Made by a program: the position numbers and the translations under genes
NCBI RefSeq assembly: GCF_010731795.1
Contig: NZ_AP022591.1
Span: 496,001 to 560,000 of the forward strand
Direction: 5' to 3'
Source: Mycolicibacterium celeriflavum
GTDB lineage: Bacteria > Actinomycetota > Actinomycetes > Mycobacteriales > Mycobacteriaceae
Length of the DNA: 64,000 nt
In this document: positions 1 through 9,158 of the stretch, piece by piece
Layout: every line of letters begins with the position of its first letter
How positions within the stretch are numbered: position 1 is the first letter of the stretch
The notes under the pieces: model-generated
Told to the model about the DNA's origin: nothing
Seen by the model: only the letters and a program-made list of their open reading frames with translations
Databases searched by the model: none

Positions 1-231
1 GCGGAGCGCAAGCACTCCGAGATCATGGGCACCATCAACCAGCAGCGCACGGTGTTGGAGGGCCGCCTCGAACAGTTGCGCACGTTCGAACGCGAATACC
101 GCACTCGGCTCAAGACGTATCTGGAGTCCCAACTCGAGGAGTTGGGGCAGCGCGGCTCGGCCGCACCCGTGGATTCCAGTGCCGGTAACGACGGCGGCGG
201 GTTCAATCAGTTCAACCGGGGAAACAACTGA
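1..231 (+). CDS. wag31: Wag31/DivIVA polar growth protein, C-terminal fragment
   Basis: This is the last 76 codons of a DivIVA-family protein; the 5' part lies outside the window. The frame is open from base 1 and ends at the stop at 229-231. The visible part is a charged coiled-coil stretch ([20 protein letters not shown]) followed by a Gly/Asn-rich tail ending FNRGNN, which matches the mycobacterial Wag31 C-terminus as I know it. In that family the protein is a cytoplasmic scaffold at the growing poles that recruits the elongation machinery. Its position next to a Rv2144c-like gene agrees with the M. tuberculosis order. Confidence 0.93.
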   Translation, partial: AERKHSEIMGTINQQRTVLEGRLEQLRTFEREYRTRLKTYLESQLEELGQRGSAAPVDSSAGNDGGGFNQFNRGNN

Positions 232-256
232 ACGCTCGCCGACCTAGGGTTGATCA

Positions 257-586
257 ATGCTGATCGTTGCGCTCGTCCTCGCTGTCATCGGCCTCGCCGC
301 GCTCGTGACGGCGGTTGTCACCAGCAATGAGCTGATCGCCTGGGTCTGTATCGCCGCCAGCCTCATCGGTGTCCTGCTCCTGATCGTCGATGCGGTCAGG
401 GAGCGCTCCCGTGGCCGGGCGGCCGCCGCCGACGAGAAGCAAGCCGACGCGGAGCCGGAGTACTACGAGGACTATCCGGACGACACACCGGCTTCGGACG
501 AGCCCCGACACGTCGACGAATCATCCGAAGCGGACGCCGAGACCACGGTCGTCGAACAGGCCGATTCCGGCGAAGAGCGCCGCTAA
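257..586 (+). CDS. Small two-helix membrane protein with acidic tail (Rv2144c-like)
   Basis: A 109-aa protein. Two hydrophobic segments (about residues 1-22 and 26-46) are joined by a short polar turn. They are followed by a basic patch (RERSRGR) and a long acidic, Pro/Glu/Asp-rich tail that is probably disordered and cytosolic. The gene lies 25 bp downstream of wag31 in the same direction and is probably co-transcribed. Its size and position match Rv2144c of M. tuberculosis, a conserved membrane protein of unknown function. No catalytic motif is visible. Confidence 0.85.
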   Translation: MLIVALVLAVIGLAALVTAVVTSNELIAWVCIAASLIGVLLLIVDAVRERSRGRAAAADEKQADAEPEYYEDYPDDTPASDEPRHVDESSEADAETTVVEQADSGEERR

Positions 587-591
587 GCGAT

Positions 592-1281
592 TCAAGTCGG
601 CGGATTGCCCGGCTCGCCGGGAGTGAGCAATTCACGCACTTCGTCGTCGGTGACCTGGTGGAAGTCGGCGAACACCTGGCCCACGGCTTCGAATCCCGGC
701 GGCATGGTCGCGCACACCACCTCGTCAGCTTCTTTCGCCAGTTCCCGGCAGGCCGATGGTGGTCCGACCGGAACCGCGACGACGACCCGAGCCGGATCCT
801 GGGCGCGTACGGCGCGCACCGCGGCGAGCATGCTGGCGCCGGTGGCGATCCCGTCGTCGACCAGGATCACGGTCTTGCCGGCGAGGTCGGCGGGTGGGCG
901 GTCGCCGCGGTAGACCCGCTCACGGCGATTCAGCTCCTCGGTTTCGCGCGCGATCGCGGCCTGCAGCGCCTCGTCACCGATCCCGAGGTTGCGCACCAAG
1001 TTGTCGTTGATGACGACGCCGCCGCCGCTGGCCAGCGCGCCCATGGCGAGCTCCTCCCACTGCGGCACCCCGAGCTTGCGGACCAGGAACACGTCGAGCG
1101 GAGCGTGCAGCGCGTGCGCCACCTGCCAAGCGACCGGCACACCCCCGCGAGCCAATCCCAACACCACCAGATCCTGATCGCGGTAGGACGTCAACTCGTT
1201 CGCCAAGACTTCGCCGGCGTCTCGGCGGTTCTGATACACGCGTCTGGCACTTCGGCGGGTGAGCCCGCTCCATCCGCTCAT
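592..1281 (-). CDS. Phosphoribosyltransferase-family protein (Rv2143-like)
   Basis: About 229 aa. The phosphoribosyltransferase (PRT) PRPP-binding loop is present as [13 protein letters not shown] near residue 140, and the N-terminal half has the usual [14 protein letters not shown] strand-loop. These place it among the type I PRT proteins often annotated only as 'phosphoribosyltransferase'; the base substrate cannot be read from sequence. ATG at 1281 is taken as the start; a GTG one codon upstream is possible. The gene is convergent with the membrane protein on its left and divergent from the epimerase on its right. It corresponds in position to Rv2143. Confidence 0.85.
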   Translation of the reverse strand: MSGWSGLTRRSARRVYQNRRDAGEVLANELTSYRDQDLVVLGLARGGVPVAWQVAHALHAPLDVFLVRKLGVPQWEELAMGALASGGGVVINDNLVRNLGIGDEALQAAIARETEELNRRERVYRGDRPPADLAGKTVILVDDGIATGASMLAAVRAVRAQDPARVVVAVPVGPPSACRELAKEADEVVCATMPPGFEAVGQVFADFHQVTDDEVRELLTPGEPGNPPT

Positions 1282-1376
1282 CACAGTTCGTTTCGATGTC
1301 GGGACTTTGTCAGCCTATGTCCGTGGGTACCCCACCCGGGCGCAATCCATCGGCGCGACGGGAGCGAATATCAGTC

Positions 1377-2741
1377 ATGGGCATCGAGTACCGCAGCGTC
1401 GTCGAGCATCCACTGGAAGAGGTGTTCGCGTGGCATGCGCGGCCCGGTGCGATGAGGCGGCTCGTCCCGCCGTGGCAGCCGATGAAGGTGGTGGCCGAAG
1501 CGGGGTCACTGGCCGACGGGCAGGCGGTGCTGGGACTCCCCGGCGGTCTGCGCTGGATCGCACAACACGATCCGACCCGCTATGACCCGCCGCGCCGCTT
1601 CGTCGACGTGCTGTCCTCGCAGGGACCGGCCTCGTGGCCGCCGCGTCTGGTCGGCGGATGGACGCACACACACGAATTCGCCCCGGCGCCCGGCGGTACG
1701 ACGGTCTACGACCACGTCGCCACCCCGGTACCCGCGGCGGCGCTGCGGCCCATGTTCGTATACCGCCATCGTCAACTGGCCGACGACCTCGCCGCGCACC
1801 GTGACGGCGCCGCCGCCGGGTTGCGGCCCCTTACCGTCGCGGTCAGTGGAGCGTCCGGTCTCGTCGGGTCGGCGTTGACGGCATTTCTGAGCACCGGTGG
1901 CCATCGGGTGATCCGGCTGGTACGACGGGCGGCGCACGGCCCCGACGAACGGCAGTGGAATCCCGATCGGCCGCAGCCTGACCTGCTGAGCGGTGTGGAC
2001 GCGGTCGTGCATCTGGCCGGCTCGTCGATCGCCGGGCGTTTCACCGATGCGCACAAGGACGCGATCCGCGACAGCCGCATCGAACCGACCCGACGGCTGG
2101 CCGAGGCGGCGGCCGACGCGTCGGACGGACCCGGGGTGTTCGTCAGCGCTTCGGCGGTCGGCATCTACGGCTTCGACCGTGGCGATGCGGTGTTGGCCGA
2201 GGAAAGCGTGCGCGGCGACGGCTTCCTCGCCCATGTGGTGGCGGACTGGGAGGCGGCGACCACACCCGCCACCGATGCGGGACTACGGGTCGTCACCGTG
2301 CGGACAGGAATCGTGCAGTCCGCGCGCGGAGGCACGCTGCGGCTGCTGCGGCCGTTGTTCGCCGCCGGCCTCGGCGGCCGGCTGGGCAGCGGCAGTCAGT
2401 GGTTGTCGTGGATCGCGCTCGACGACCTGCTGGACGTCTACCACCGTGCGCTCTACGACGCCCGGCTCACCGGTCCCGTCAACGCGGTTGCGCCCCATCC
2501 GGTGCGCAACACCGACTACACCAGGACGCTGGCGCGGGTGTTGCGGCGACCGGCGATCGTGCCGGTGCCGTCACTGGCCCCTCGGCTGCTGCTGGGCGAG
2601 CAGGGCGCCCGTGAGCTCGCCGAGGCCGACCAACGGGTGGTGCCGGCCAAACTGCAGACGCTGGGCCACCGCTTCCGCCATCCGTCCCTCGACGCCGCGC
2701 TCGCTCACGAGCTCGGGCGGGCCGCCCGTTGCGTAAATTGA
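1377..2741 (+). CDS. SRPBCC domain fused to TIGR01777-type NAD(P)-dependent epimerase
   Basis: A 454-aa protein with two parts. Residues 1 to about 150 look like a SRPBCC/START-type ligand-binding domain (starts MGIEYRSVVEHPLEEVF). From about residue 155 a Rossmann short-chain epimerase follows, with VSGASGLVGSALTAFL as the nucleotide loop and SASAVGIYG. The C-terminus resembles the DUF1731 tail of the YfcH/TIGR01777 family. ATG 1377 was chosen over longer in-frame options because GGAG precedes it at good spacing and the homologous domain begins there. The substrate of this family is unknown; the fusion suggests the SRPBCC part presents a lipid or other hydrophobic ligand (inference). Confidence 0.88.
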   Translation: MGIEYRSVVEHPLEEVFAWHARPGAMRRLVPPWQPMKVVAEAGSLADGQAVLGLPGGLRWIAQHDPTRYDPPRRFVDVLSSQGPASWPPRLVGGWTHTHEFAPAPGGTTVYDHVATPVPAAALRPMFVYRHRQLADDLAAHRDGAAAGLRPLTVAVSGASGLVGSALTAFLSTGGHRVIRLVRRAAHGPDERQWNPDRPQPDLLSGVDAVVHLAGSSIAGRFTDAHKDAIRDSRIEPTRRLAEAAADASDGPGVFVSASAVGIYGFDRGDAVLAEESVRGDGFLAHVVADWEAATTPATDAGLRVVTVRTGIVQSARGGTLRLLRPLFAAGLGGRLGSGSQWLSWIALDDLLDVYHRALYDARLTGPVNAVAPHPVRNTDYTRTLARVLRRPAIVPVPSLAPRLLLGEQGARELAEADQRVVPAKLQTLGHRFRHPSLDAALAHELGRAARCVN

Positions 2742-2765
2742 CGGGTAAGCGGGCATTCCACGCCA

Positions 2766-4316
2766 GTGTCAGTGCTGGCCGAGTGGTTCCTCACGTCAGA
2801 TGAACGCGGCAACCCGAGTTGGGCCCTGCCGGCATGGAGTGAAGGCAACCAAGCCGAAGCGCTCATCCACGGGGCGACCTACTTCGATCGGCTCGTCACC
2901 GAGGTAGAGGCGCTCGGCGCCGGTGATCACCTGTTCTTCGCCGACTGGCGAGGCGACGCCGATGAGCGACTGCGCGAGGACGGGCCGACCGTCGCGGAAC
3001 TGTTCCGCGCGGCGGCCGAACGCGGCGTACTCGTCAAAGGGCTGATGTGGCGGTCGTATCCGAACCGGTTGCAGTTCAACGAGGAACAGAATCGCCATCT
3101 CGCCGAGACGATCGAGCGCGCCGGCGGCGAGGTGCTGCTCGACCAACGGGTATTGGTCGGCGGGTCGCATCATCAGCGATTGGTTCTACTCCGTCATCCC
3201 GACGAACCGCGCCGCGACGTCGCATTCATCGGCGGCATCGATCTGTGCCACTCCCGCCGCGACGACGCGTCGCACCGAGGTGATCCGCAGGCGGTGCAGA
3301 TGTCGAGCCGCTACGGTGAGCGCCCACCTTGGCACGACGTGCAACTGCAGGTGCGCGGTCCGGTCATCGGCGCGCTGGACACCACGTTCCGTGAGCGTTG
3401 GACGGCCCGGGCGCCGCTCGACCTGTTCAATCCGCTGGCATGGTTACGTGACCGGTTTCTGGGCCCCGAGGCCGCGCGGCATCCGCTACCGGATCAGCCG
3501 CCCGACCCGCCGCCCTGCGGATCGCACGCGGTGCAGGTGCTGCGTACCTACGGCGATGCGTTGATCCAGTACGAATTCGCCAAGGACGGTGAGCGCAGCA
3601 TCGCCCGCGGATACACGAAGGCGGTCCGGCGCGCCCGGCGCCTGATCTATCTCGAAGACCAGTACCTGTGGTCGGAGGAGGTCGCGCGCCTGCTGGTCGA
3701 CGCGTTGAGCGCGAACGAGGATCTGCACTTGGTGGCGGTCGTGCCACGCTATTTCGATCTGGAAGGCGGTCTGGGCCGGCCGCCGACGTTGGTCGGGCGA
3801 CAGCTGGCGCTCGACGCATGCCGCCGCGCCGCACCGGAGCGAGTGCACGTGTTCGACGTCGAGAACCACGAGGGCACACCGGTTTACGTGCACTCCAAGG
3901 TGTGCGTCATCGACGACACCTGGGCCTGCATCGGCAGCGACAACTTCAACCGGCGGTCCTGGACGCACGACAGTGAGCTGTCGTGCGCGGTGCTCGCCGC
4001 CGACGGCGGGTTCGCGCGCGACCTGCGACTGCAACTCATGCGCGAACACCTCGACCGCGCCGATGACGGCAGCGAGGACGAGGGGCTGGCCGACCCCGAC
4101 GATGCCGTGCGCGAAACCATATCTGCCGCAGACGCTTTGGAGGCGTGGCACCAGTCGGATCGCCGAGGGCCGCGGCCACCGGGTCGATTGCGGCCGCATG
4201 AGAGTGAACGAGTCGATCCGTTGACGCGGCTGTGGGCCGAGCCGGCGTACCGGATGATCTTCGACCCGGACGGCCGGTCGTATCGCGATCGACTGTTGAG
4301 GCGGCGGTGGCCGTGA
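2766..4316 (+). CDS. Phospholipase D-like protein, copy 1 (first HKD motif altered)
   Basis: A 516-aa protein of the phospholipase D (PLD) superfamily with two HKD half-sites. The second is canonical (VHSKVCVIDD then IGSDNFNRRSW, about residue 380). The first reads GSHHQRLVLLRHP, with Arg where the family has the HxK lysine. PLD enzymes need two HKD motifs for phosphodiester cleavage, so activity may be changed or lost. No signal peptide or membrane segment is visible. A GTG start at 2766 is used; GTG 2772 is an alternative. The stop overlaps the start of the paralogous next gene by 4 bp, indicating an operon formed by tandem duplication. Confidence 0.87.
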   Translation: MSVLAEWFLTSDERGNPSWALPAWSEGNQAEALIHGATYFDRLVTEVEALGAGDHLFFADWRGDADERLREDGPTVAELFRAAAERGVLVKGLMWRSYPNRLQFNEEQNRHLAETIERAGGEVLLDQRVLVGGSHHQRLVLLRHPDEPRRDVAFIGGIDLCHSRRDDASHRGDPQAVQMSSRYGERPPWHDVQLQVRGPVIGALDTTFRERWTARAPLDLFNPLAWLRDRFLGPEAARHPLPDQPPDPPPCGSHAVQVLRTYGDALIQYEFAKDGERSIARGYTKAVRRARRLIYLEDQYLWSEEVARLLVDALSANEDLHLVAVVPRYFDLEGGLGRPPTLVGRQLALDACRRAAPERVHVFDVENHEGTPVYVHSKVCVIDDTWACIGSDNFNRRSWTHDSELSCAVLAADGGFARDLRLQLMREHLDRADDGSEDEGLADPDDAVRETISAADALEAWHQSDRRGPRPPGRLRPHESERVDPLTRLWAEPAYRMIFDPDGRSYRDRLLRRRWP

Positions 4317-5854
4317 ACGTTCACGAGTGGTTCCTCACCGCGGAGGAACGTGGCAACACCGCTTCCGATCTGCCGGCGTGGTGCTCGGGCAACCGCGTCG
4401 AACCGCTCGTGCACGGCGCAACGTATTTCGAGCACCTCGCCACCGAAGTGGAAGCCCTGCGGGCCGGCGACTACGTGTTCTTCACGGATTGGCGGGGGGA
4501 TCCGGACGAGAAGATGCGTGACGACGGTCCGACTGTTCGCGAGTTGTTCTGCCGTGCCGCCGAACGCGGCGTGATCGTCAAGGGCTTGGTGTGGCGGTCG
4601 CATCTGGACAAGTTGGCCTACAGCGAGGAGGAGAACCGTCACCTCGGCGAGCACATCGAGGAGGCGGGCGGTGAGGTGCTGCTGGACCAGCGGGTCCGAA
4701 TCGGGGGTTCACATCACCAGAAGCTCGTCGTGATCCGGCATCCCGGCGCGCCGGAGCGCGACGTCGTGTTCTCGGGCGGCATCGACCTGTGCCACTCGCG
4801 TCGAGACGATGCGACACACCACGGGGACCCGCAGGCGGTGCAGATGTCGAGTCGGTACGGGGAGCGACCACCGTGGCATGACGTCCAGCTGCGACTGCAG
4901 GGACCGGTCGTCGGTGCGCTCGACATGACCTTTCGTGAGCGGTGGAACGACCCGGCGTCGCTGGACATGCTGAACCCGCTGGCATGGCTGCGGGACAAGT
5001 TCGGCCGAGCCGACATGACCGCCGATACGTTGCCCGAACAGCCGCCGGATCCGCCGCCGTGTGGGACTCACACTGTCCAGGTGCTGCGCACCTACCCGGA
5101 CGCTCATTTCGCGTACGACTTCGCGCCGCACGGCGAGCGCAGCATCGCCCGCGCCTACAGCAAGGCGGTGCCGCGCGCGCGCCGGCTGATCTACCTGGAG
5201 GACCAGTACCTGTGGTCCAAGAGGGTGGCCGAGCTGTTCGCCCGCGCACTGCGCGACAACCCCGACCTGCACCTGGTCGCGGTCGTGCCGCGCTACCCCG
5301 ACGTGGACGGTCGGCTGGCGTTGCCGCCCAACCAGGTCGGCCGCTGGCAGGCGATCGAGACCTGTCGTCAGGCAGCCCCGGATCGGCTGCACGTTTTCGA
5401 TGTCGAGAACCACGAGGGCACACCGGTTTACGTGCACGCGAAGGTCTGCGTGATCGACGACGTGTGGGCGTGTTCGGGCAGCGACAACTTCAACCGGCGA
5501 TCGTGGACGCACGACAGCGAACTGTCCTGCGCGGTGCTGGACGATGAAGGTGTCTTCGCCCGCGACTTCAGGTTGCGATTGTTGCGCGAGCACCTGGACC
5601 GAGCCGAAGACGGCAGCGAGGACGGGGGACTGGTCGATCCCGTCACCGCGGTAGGCGAGATCGTCGCCGCCGCTGAGGCGTTGGAGGCGTGGCATGCGTC
5701 CGGCCGCACGGGGCCGAGGCCGCCGGGCCGGCTGCGCCCGAACAAAGCCGAGAAGCTCGGGCTGCTGACGCGGCTGTGGGCGGAGCCCGCCTACCGGTTC
5801 ATGTACGACCCGGACGGGCGGTCCTACAGGGACCGCCTGCGGCGCCGAGTGTGA
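4313..5854 (+). CDS. Phospholipase D-like protein, copy 2 (both HKD motifs intact)
   Basis: A 513-aa paralogue of the preceding gene, closely similar along its whole length (shared blocks such as AVQMSSRYGERPPWHDVQL). Both HKD motifs are canonical: GSHHQKLVVIRHP (about residue 140) and VHAKVCVIDD followed by SGSDNFNRRSW (about residue 380). It should therefore be the catalytically competent member of the pair, cleaving or transferring on phosphodiester bonds, probably of phospholipids. GTG at 4313 is chosen because it gives a 4-bp GTGA overlap with copy 1 and aligns with that protein's N-terminus. Longer in-frame starts would run into copy 1. Confidence 0.88.
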   Translation: MNVHEWFLTAEERGNTASDLPAWCSGNRVEPLVHGATYFEHLATEVEALRAGDYVFFTDWRGDPDEKMRDDGPTVRELFCRAAERGVIVKGLVWRSHLDKLAYSEEENRHLGEHIEEAGGEVLLDQRVRIGGSHHQKLVVIRHPGAPERDVVFSGGIDLCHSRRDDATHHGDPQAVQMSSRYGERPPWHDVQLRLQGPVVGALDMTFRERWNDPASLDMLNPLAWLRDKFGRADMTADTLPEQPPDPPPCGTHTVQVLRTYPDAHFAYDFAPHGERSIARAYSKAVPRARRLIYLEDQYLWSKRVAELFARALRDNPDLHLVAVVPRYPDVDGRLALPPNQVGRWQAIETCRQAAPDRLHVFDVENHEGTPVYVHAKVCVIDDVWACSGSDNFNRRSWTHDSELSCAVLDDEGVFARDFRLRLLREHLDRAEDGSEDGGLVDPVTAVGEIVAAAEALEAWHASGRTGPRPPGRLRPNKAEKLGLLTRLWAEPAYRFMYDPDGRSYRDRLRRRV

Positions 5855-6060
5855 ACTCGACCGGCAGGGCGGCAGGACCGCTGATGCCGGTCAACGGTTT
5901 CCACGGTGCGGGCCCTGCTCTGCGGATGTCCGGCATGCGTCGCGCCATGGTCGTCAACGCCTCGCAGAGCTCAATCCGCGCTAGTCGGGTGCACTTGGCC
6001 CAGGAGACAGCTCGTCACGGCTGACCGGATCTGTCACCGGGCCGTGGCATACTCGCACAT

Positions 6061-7347
6061 ATGTTCGATACAGCGGAGCTTGCGGCAGTCGACCCGACCG
6101 CCGACGAGGCGGCGTTGGTCGAGCAGATCTCGTGGCTGGAGCGGGTGAAGTCGGCTGCGGCGGCCGGCCAAGCCCGGGCGGCGGCGTTGTTGGACGCCAA
6201 GCGCCGCGCCGCCGAATCCGCCGCCGGCGTGCCGGCTGCCAAACGGGGCCGCGGCCTGGCCGGCGAGGTCGCCCTGGCCCGGCATGATTCGCCGACACGT
6301 GGGGGTCGGCATCTGGGGTTGGCCAAGGCGCTGGTGCATGAGATGCCCCATACGTTGGCGGCGTTGCAGCGCGGCGCGCTCTCGGAGTGGCGAGCCACGC
6401 TGATCGTGCGTGAGTCGGCCTGCCTCGACATCGAGGACCGCCGCACCCTGGACGCCGAGATGTGCGCCGATGTCGCCGCTTTGGCGGGAAAGGGCGACGC
6501 GCGGATCGTTGCGCAGGCCAAGGAGATCGCCGCTCGGCTGGACGTTCAGGCGGTGGTCGATCGGGCGGCCAAGGCTGAGGCAGACCGCACTGTCACCATC
6601 CGGCCCGCCCCCGACACCATGACTTATGTGACTGTCCTGCTGCCGGTGCGACAGGGCGTTGCGGTTTACGCGGCGCTCAAACGCCAGGCCGACACGACGT
6701 TCGATGATCGCTCGCGCGGGCAAGTCATGGCCGACACTGCCTACGAGCGGATCACCGGCCGACCCGCCGAGGTCGCCGAACCCGTCGTGGTCAACCTCGT
6801 TATGTCGGATCAAACGCTGCTCGGCGACGATGACAGCCCTGCACTCCTCGACGGCTACGGCCCGATCCCGGCCGACGTGGCACGCAGAATGGTCACCGCG
6901 GCCGGGTTCGACAAGCGGTCAGCGGTCATGCTGCGGCGGCTGTATCGGCGCCCGGCCAGCGGCGCGTTGGTCGCGATGGAGTCGCGTTCTCGGTGCTTCC
7001 CGAGGGGCTTGGCGCGCTTCATCGCGCTGCGCGACCAACGCTGTCGCACTCCGTACTGTGACGCCCCGATCCGCCATACCGACCATGCCGTGCCCCGAAG
7101 CCGGGGCGGCCCTACCCATCGGGTCAACGGGGTGGGCTTGTGCGAACGCTGCAACTACGAGAAGGAAGCACCCGGCTGGCAGGTCAGCCCCAGCGAGGTC
7201 GACGGCGTGCACCACGCCGAGTTCGTGACACCCACCGGTGCACACCACCACTCACTTGCACCGCCACCACCCGGACCACCGGTGGCGGAGATCAGCGAAG
7301 TCGAATCTCAGGTCGCCATCGCGCTGACCGACTTACACGCCGCGTAG
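6061..7347 (+). CDS. DUF222 / HNH endonuclease-domain protein (13E12 repeat family)
   Basis: A 428-aa protein. The N-terminal two thirds is an Ala-rich helical DUF222 region, and the C-terminus is an HNH-type zinc-binding nuclease fold (CRTPYCDAPIRHTDHAVPRSRGG, then N and CERCNYEK). This is the multicopy '13E12 repeat' family of mycobacteria, which behaves as an accessory mobile family. Its role is not established; homing-like or restriction-like nuclease activity is possible. The ATG start is preceded by a promoter-like TGGCATACTC stretch and no strong Shine-Dalgarno, so the mRNA may be nearly leaderless. Its 3' end overlaps the response-regulator remnant on the other strand. Confidence 0.88.
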   Translation: MFDTAELAAVDPTADEAALVEQISWLERVKSAAAAGQARAAALLDAKRRAAESAAGVPAAKRGRGLAGEVALARHDSPTRGGRHLGLAKALVHEMPHTLAALQRGALSEWRATLIVRESACLDIEDRRTLDAEMCADVAALAGKGDARIVAQAKEIAARLDVQAVVDRAAKAEADRTVTIRPAPDTMTYVTVLLPVRQGVAVYAALKRQADTTFDDRSRGQVMADTAYERITGRPAEVAEPVVVNLVMSDQTLLGDDDSPALLDGYGPIPADVARRMVTAAGFDKRSAVMLRRLYRRPASGALVAMESRSRCFPRGLARFIALRDQRCRTPYCDAPIRHTDHAVPRSRGGPTHRVNGVGLCERCNYEKEAPGWQVSPSEVDGVHHAEFVTPTGAHHHSLAPPPPGPPVAEISEVESQVAIALTDLHAA

Positions 7348-7560
7348 GAAGTACAGGCGCTCAGGTCGACCGACGCCGTACTGCAACCGCAGCTCCAGCG
7401 CGCGGTACTCAAGTAGTGCTCGAGATAGCGCCCGCACTGACCCGTGAGATGCCTACCAGATCCGCACACTCGGCGGCCGACAGGGCGTGCGGCACCGAAA
7501 TCCCGTGGTCAAGTTGCTCCTGGGCAGCGTGTCACACCAGTTGCTCCTGGAATGCCGCAA
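7333..7560 (-). pseudogene. Decayed C-terminal HTH of a CitB/DpiA-type response regulator
   Basis: On the minus strand the translation gives ALSAAECADLVGISRVSAR and, after a frameshift, RYLEHYLSTA. After a second frame change it gives ALELRLQYGVGRPERLY and ends at a TAA at 7333-7335. Together these match the C-terminal winged-helix domain of DpiA/CitB-type two-component regulators, as I know the family. The upstream part (FRRLFHRPDRLAAFQEQLV followed by a stop) looks like a degraded linker. No receiver domain remains. It overlaps the end of the HNH gene by 15 bp. The rest of the intergenic interval up to 7725 holds nothing else I can support. Confidence 0.6.
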
Positions 7561-7725
7561 GCCGGTCCGGGCGGTGAAACAGTCTCCTGAACTGGCGTAA
7601 CCCACGCCACATTTGTTTCGACCGCGTTTCCGGCGACCGGACGGCCGCGCGAAGCCCATGTGAGCGGGTGTTGACGTTTCCGACACGGATGTGCAACCGA
7701 TGCGGAATGGGCTCACGCGACTCTG

Positions 7726-9153
7726 ATGCCTGTGAAGACTCTGCGCCGCAGCCGCACGATCGAGAACTGGGACGCCGAAGACGTCGAGGCATGGGAATCC
7801 GGTGGCAAGCAGATCGCCAACCGCAACCTGATCTGGTCGATCTTCGCCGAGCACGTCGGCTTCTCGGTGTGGTCGATCTGGTCGGTGATGGTGCTGTTCA
7901 TGCCGCAGGACATCTACGGCATCGACGCGGCGGGCAAGTTCTATCTGGTCGCAGTGCCCACCCTGGTCGGCGCCGTCATGCGCATTCCTTACACCATCGC
8001 CCCGGCCAAGTTCGGCGGCCGCAACTGGACCATCGTCAGCGCCCTGCTGCTGCTCATCCCGGCGGTGATGACGCTGTGGGCGATGACGCAGCCCGACACG
8101 ACGTACACCACGTTCATGATCGTCGCGGCCTTCGCCGGTTTCGGCGGCGGCAACTTCGCCTCGTCGATGACCAACATCAACGCGTTCTATCCGCAGCGCC
8201 TCAAGGGCTGGGCGCTCGGCCTGAACGCAGGCGGCGGAAACATCGGCGTCCCGGTCATGCAGCTGGTCGGCCTGCTGGTGATCGCCACCGTCAGCAACAC
8301 CGCGGCCGAAGCCGTCTGCGCCATCTACCTCGTGCTGATCGGGCTCGCCGCGCTGGGCGCCGCACTGTTCATGGACAACCTCGGCAACCAGCGGTCCAAC
8401 ATCAGCGCAATGGCAGAGGCGTTGCGGTTCAAGCACTCCTGGGTGATGAGCTTCCTCTACATCGGCACGTTCGGCTCGTTCATCGGGTTCTCGTTCGCGT
8501 TCGGTCAGGTGCTACAGATCAACTTCCTCGCCGGCGGCGACACCCCGGCTCAGGCATCGCTGCACGCCGCCCAGATCGCGTTCATTGGGCCGCTGCTCGG
8601 CTCGATCTCCCGGCCGTTCGGTGGCAAGCTGGCCGACCGAATCGGCGGCGGCAAGATCACGCTCTACACGTTCGTGGCAATGATTTTCGCCGCGGGCGTG
8701 CTGGTAACCGCGGGAACTCTGGATGATGGCGCCCCTGGAGCCCCGTCGAGCGCGCAGATGATCGCCTACGTCGTCGGATTCATCTTGCTGTTCATCCTTT
8801 CAGGTCTCGGCAACGGCTCGACCTACAAGATGATCCCGTCGATCTTCGAAGCCAAGGCGCAAGGCCGCGACGACTGGAGCCGCGACGAAAAGGCCTCCTG
8901 GTCCCGCAGCATGTCCGGTGCGCTGATCGGGTTCGCCGGAGCGATCGGCGCCCTCGGCGGCGTGTTCATCAACGTGGTGCTGCGCGCGTCCTACGTCAGC
9001 GATGCCAAGTCCGCGACCAACGCCTTCTGGGTGTTCCTCGCCTTCTACGTGATCTGCGCGATCGTCACCTGGTTCGTGTTCCTCCGCATGCAAACCCCTC
9101 GGACCCGCGCCGGCGAGCAGTTCGACAGCGCGGCATCGCCGGTACCGGCCTGA
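7726..9153 (+). CDS. narK: Nitrate/nitrite transporter, NarK family
   Basis: A 475-aa major facilitator protein with about 12 hydrophobic segments. Two nitrate-transporter signature regions are visible: GFGGGNFASSMTNINAFYP (about residues 142-160) and GLGNGSTYKMIP (about residue 360). The cytosolic N-terminus starts MPVKTLRRSRTIENW and precedes the first helix by about 40 residues. It sits 5 bp upstream of the assimilatory-type nitrate reductase, so the two form a transport-plus-reduction operon. It should import nitrate, or exchange nitrate for nitrite, across the cytoplasmic membrane. Regulation cannot be read directly; no convincing regulator box was found upstream. Confidence 0.93.
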   Translation: MPVKTLRRSRTIENWDAEDVEAWESGGKQIANRNLIWSIFAEHVGFSVWSIWSVMVLFMPQDIYGIDAAGKFYLVAVPTLVGAVMRIPYTIAPAKFGGRNWTIVSALLLLIPAVMTLWAMTQPDTTYTTFMIVAAFAGFGGGNFASSMTNINAFYPQRLKGWALGLNAGGGNIGVPVMQLVGLLVIATVSNTAAEAVCAIYLVLIGLAALGAALFMDNLGNQRSNISAMAEALRFKHSWVMSFLYIGTFGSFIGFSFAFGQVLQINFLAGGDTPAQASLHAAQIAFIGPLLGSISRPFGGKLADRIGGGKITLYTFVAMIFAAGVLVTAGTLDDGAPGAPSSAQMIAYVVGFILLFILSGLGNGSTYKMIPSIFEAKAQGRDDWSRDEKASWSRSMSGALIGFAGAIGALGGVFINVVLRASYVSDAKSATNAFWVFLAFYVICAIVTWFVFLRMQTPRTRAGEQFDSAASPVPA

Positions 9154-9158
9154 CGCCC

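Noticed and set aside
7600..7725. GlnR-like box (GTAAC ... GTTTC) before narK
   Set aside because: Spacing of the half-sites does not fit the consensus well enough. It remains a suggestion only, so it was not listed as a regulatory site.
7453..8436. 327-codon minus-strand frame over the start of narK
   Set aside because: Mostly antisense to narK. Only the part near 7333-7560 carries real, frame-broken regulator sequence, in other frames.
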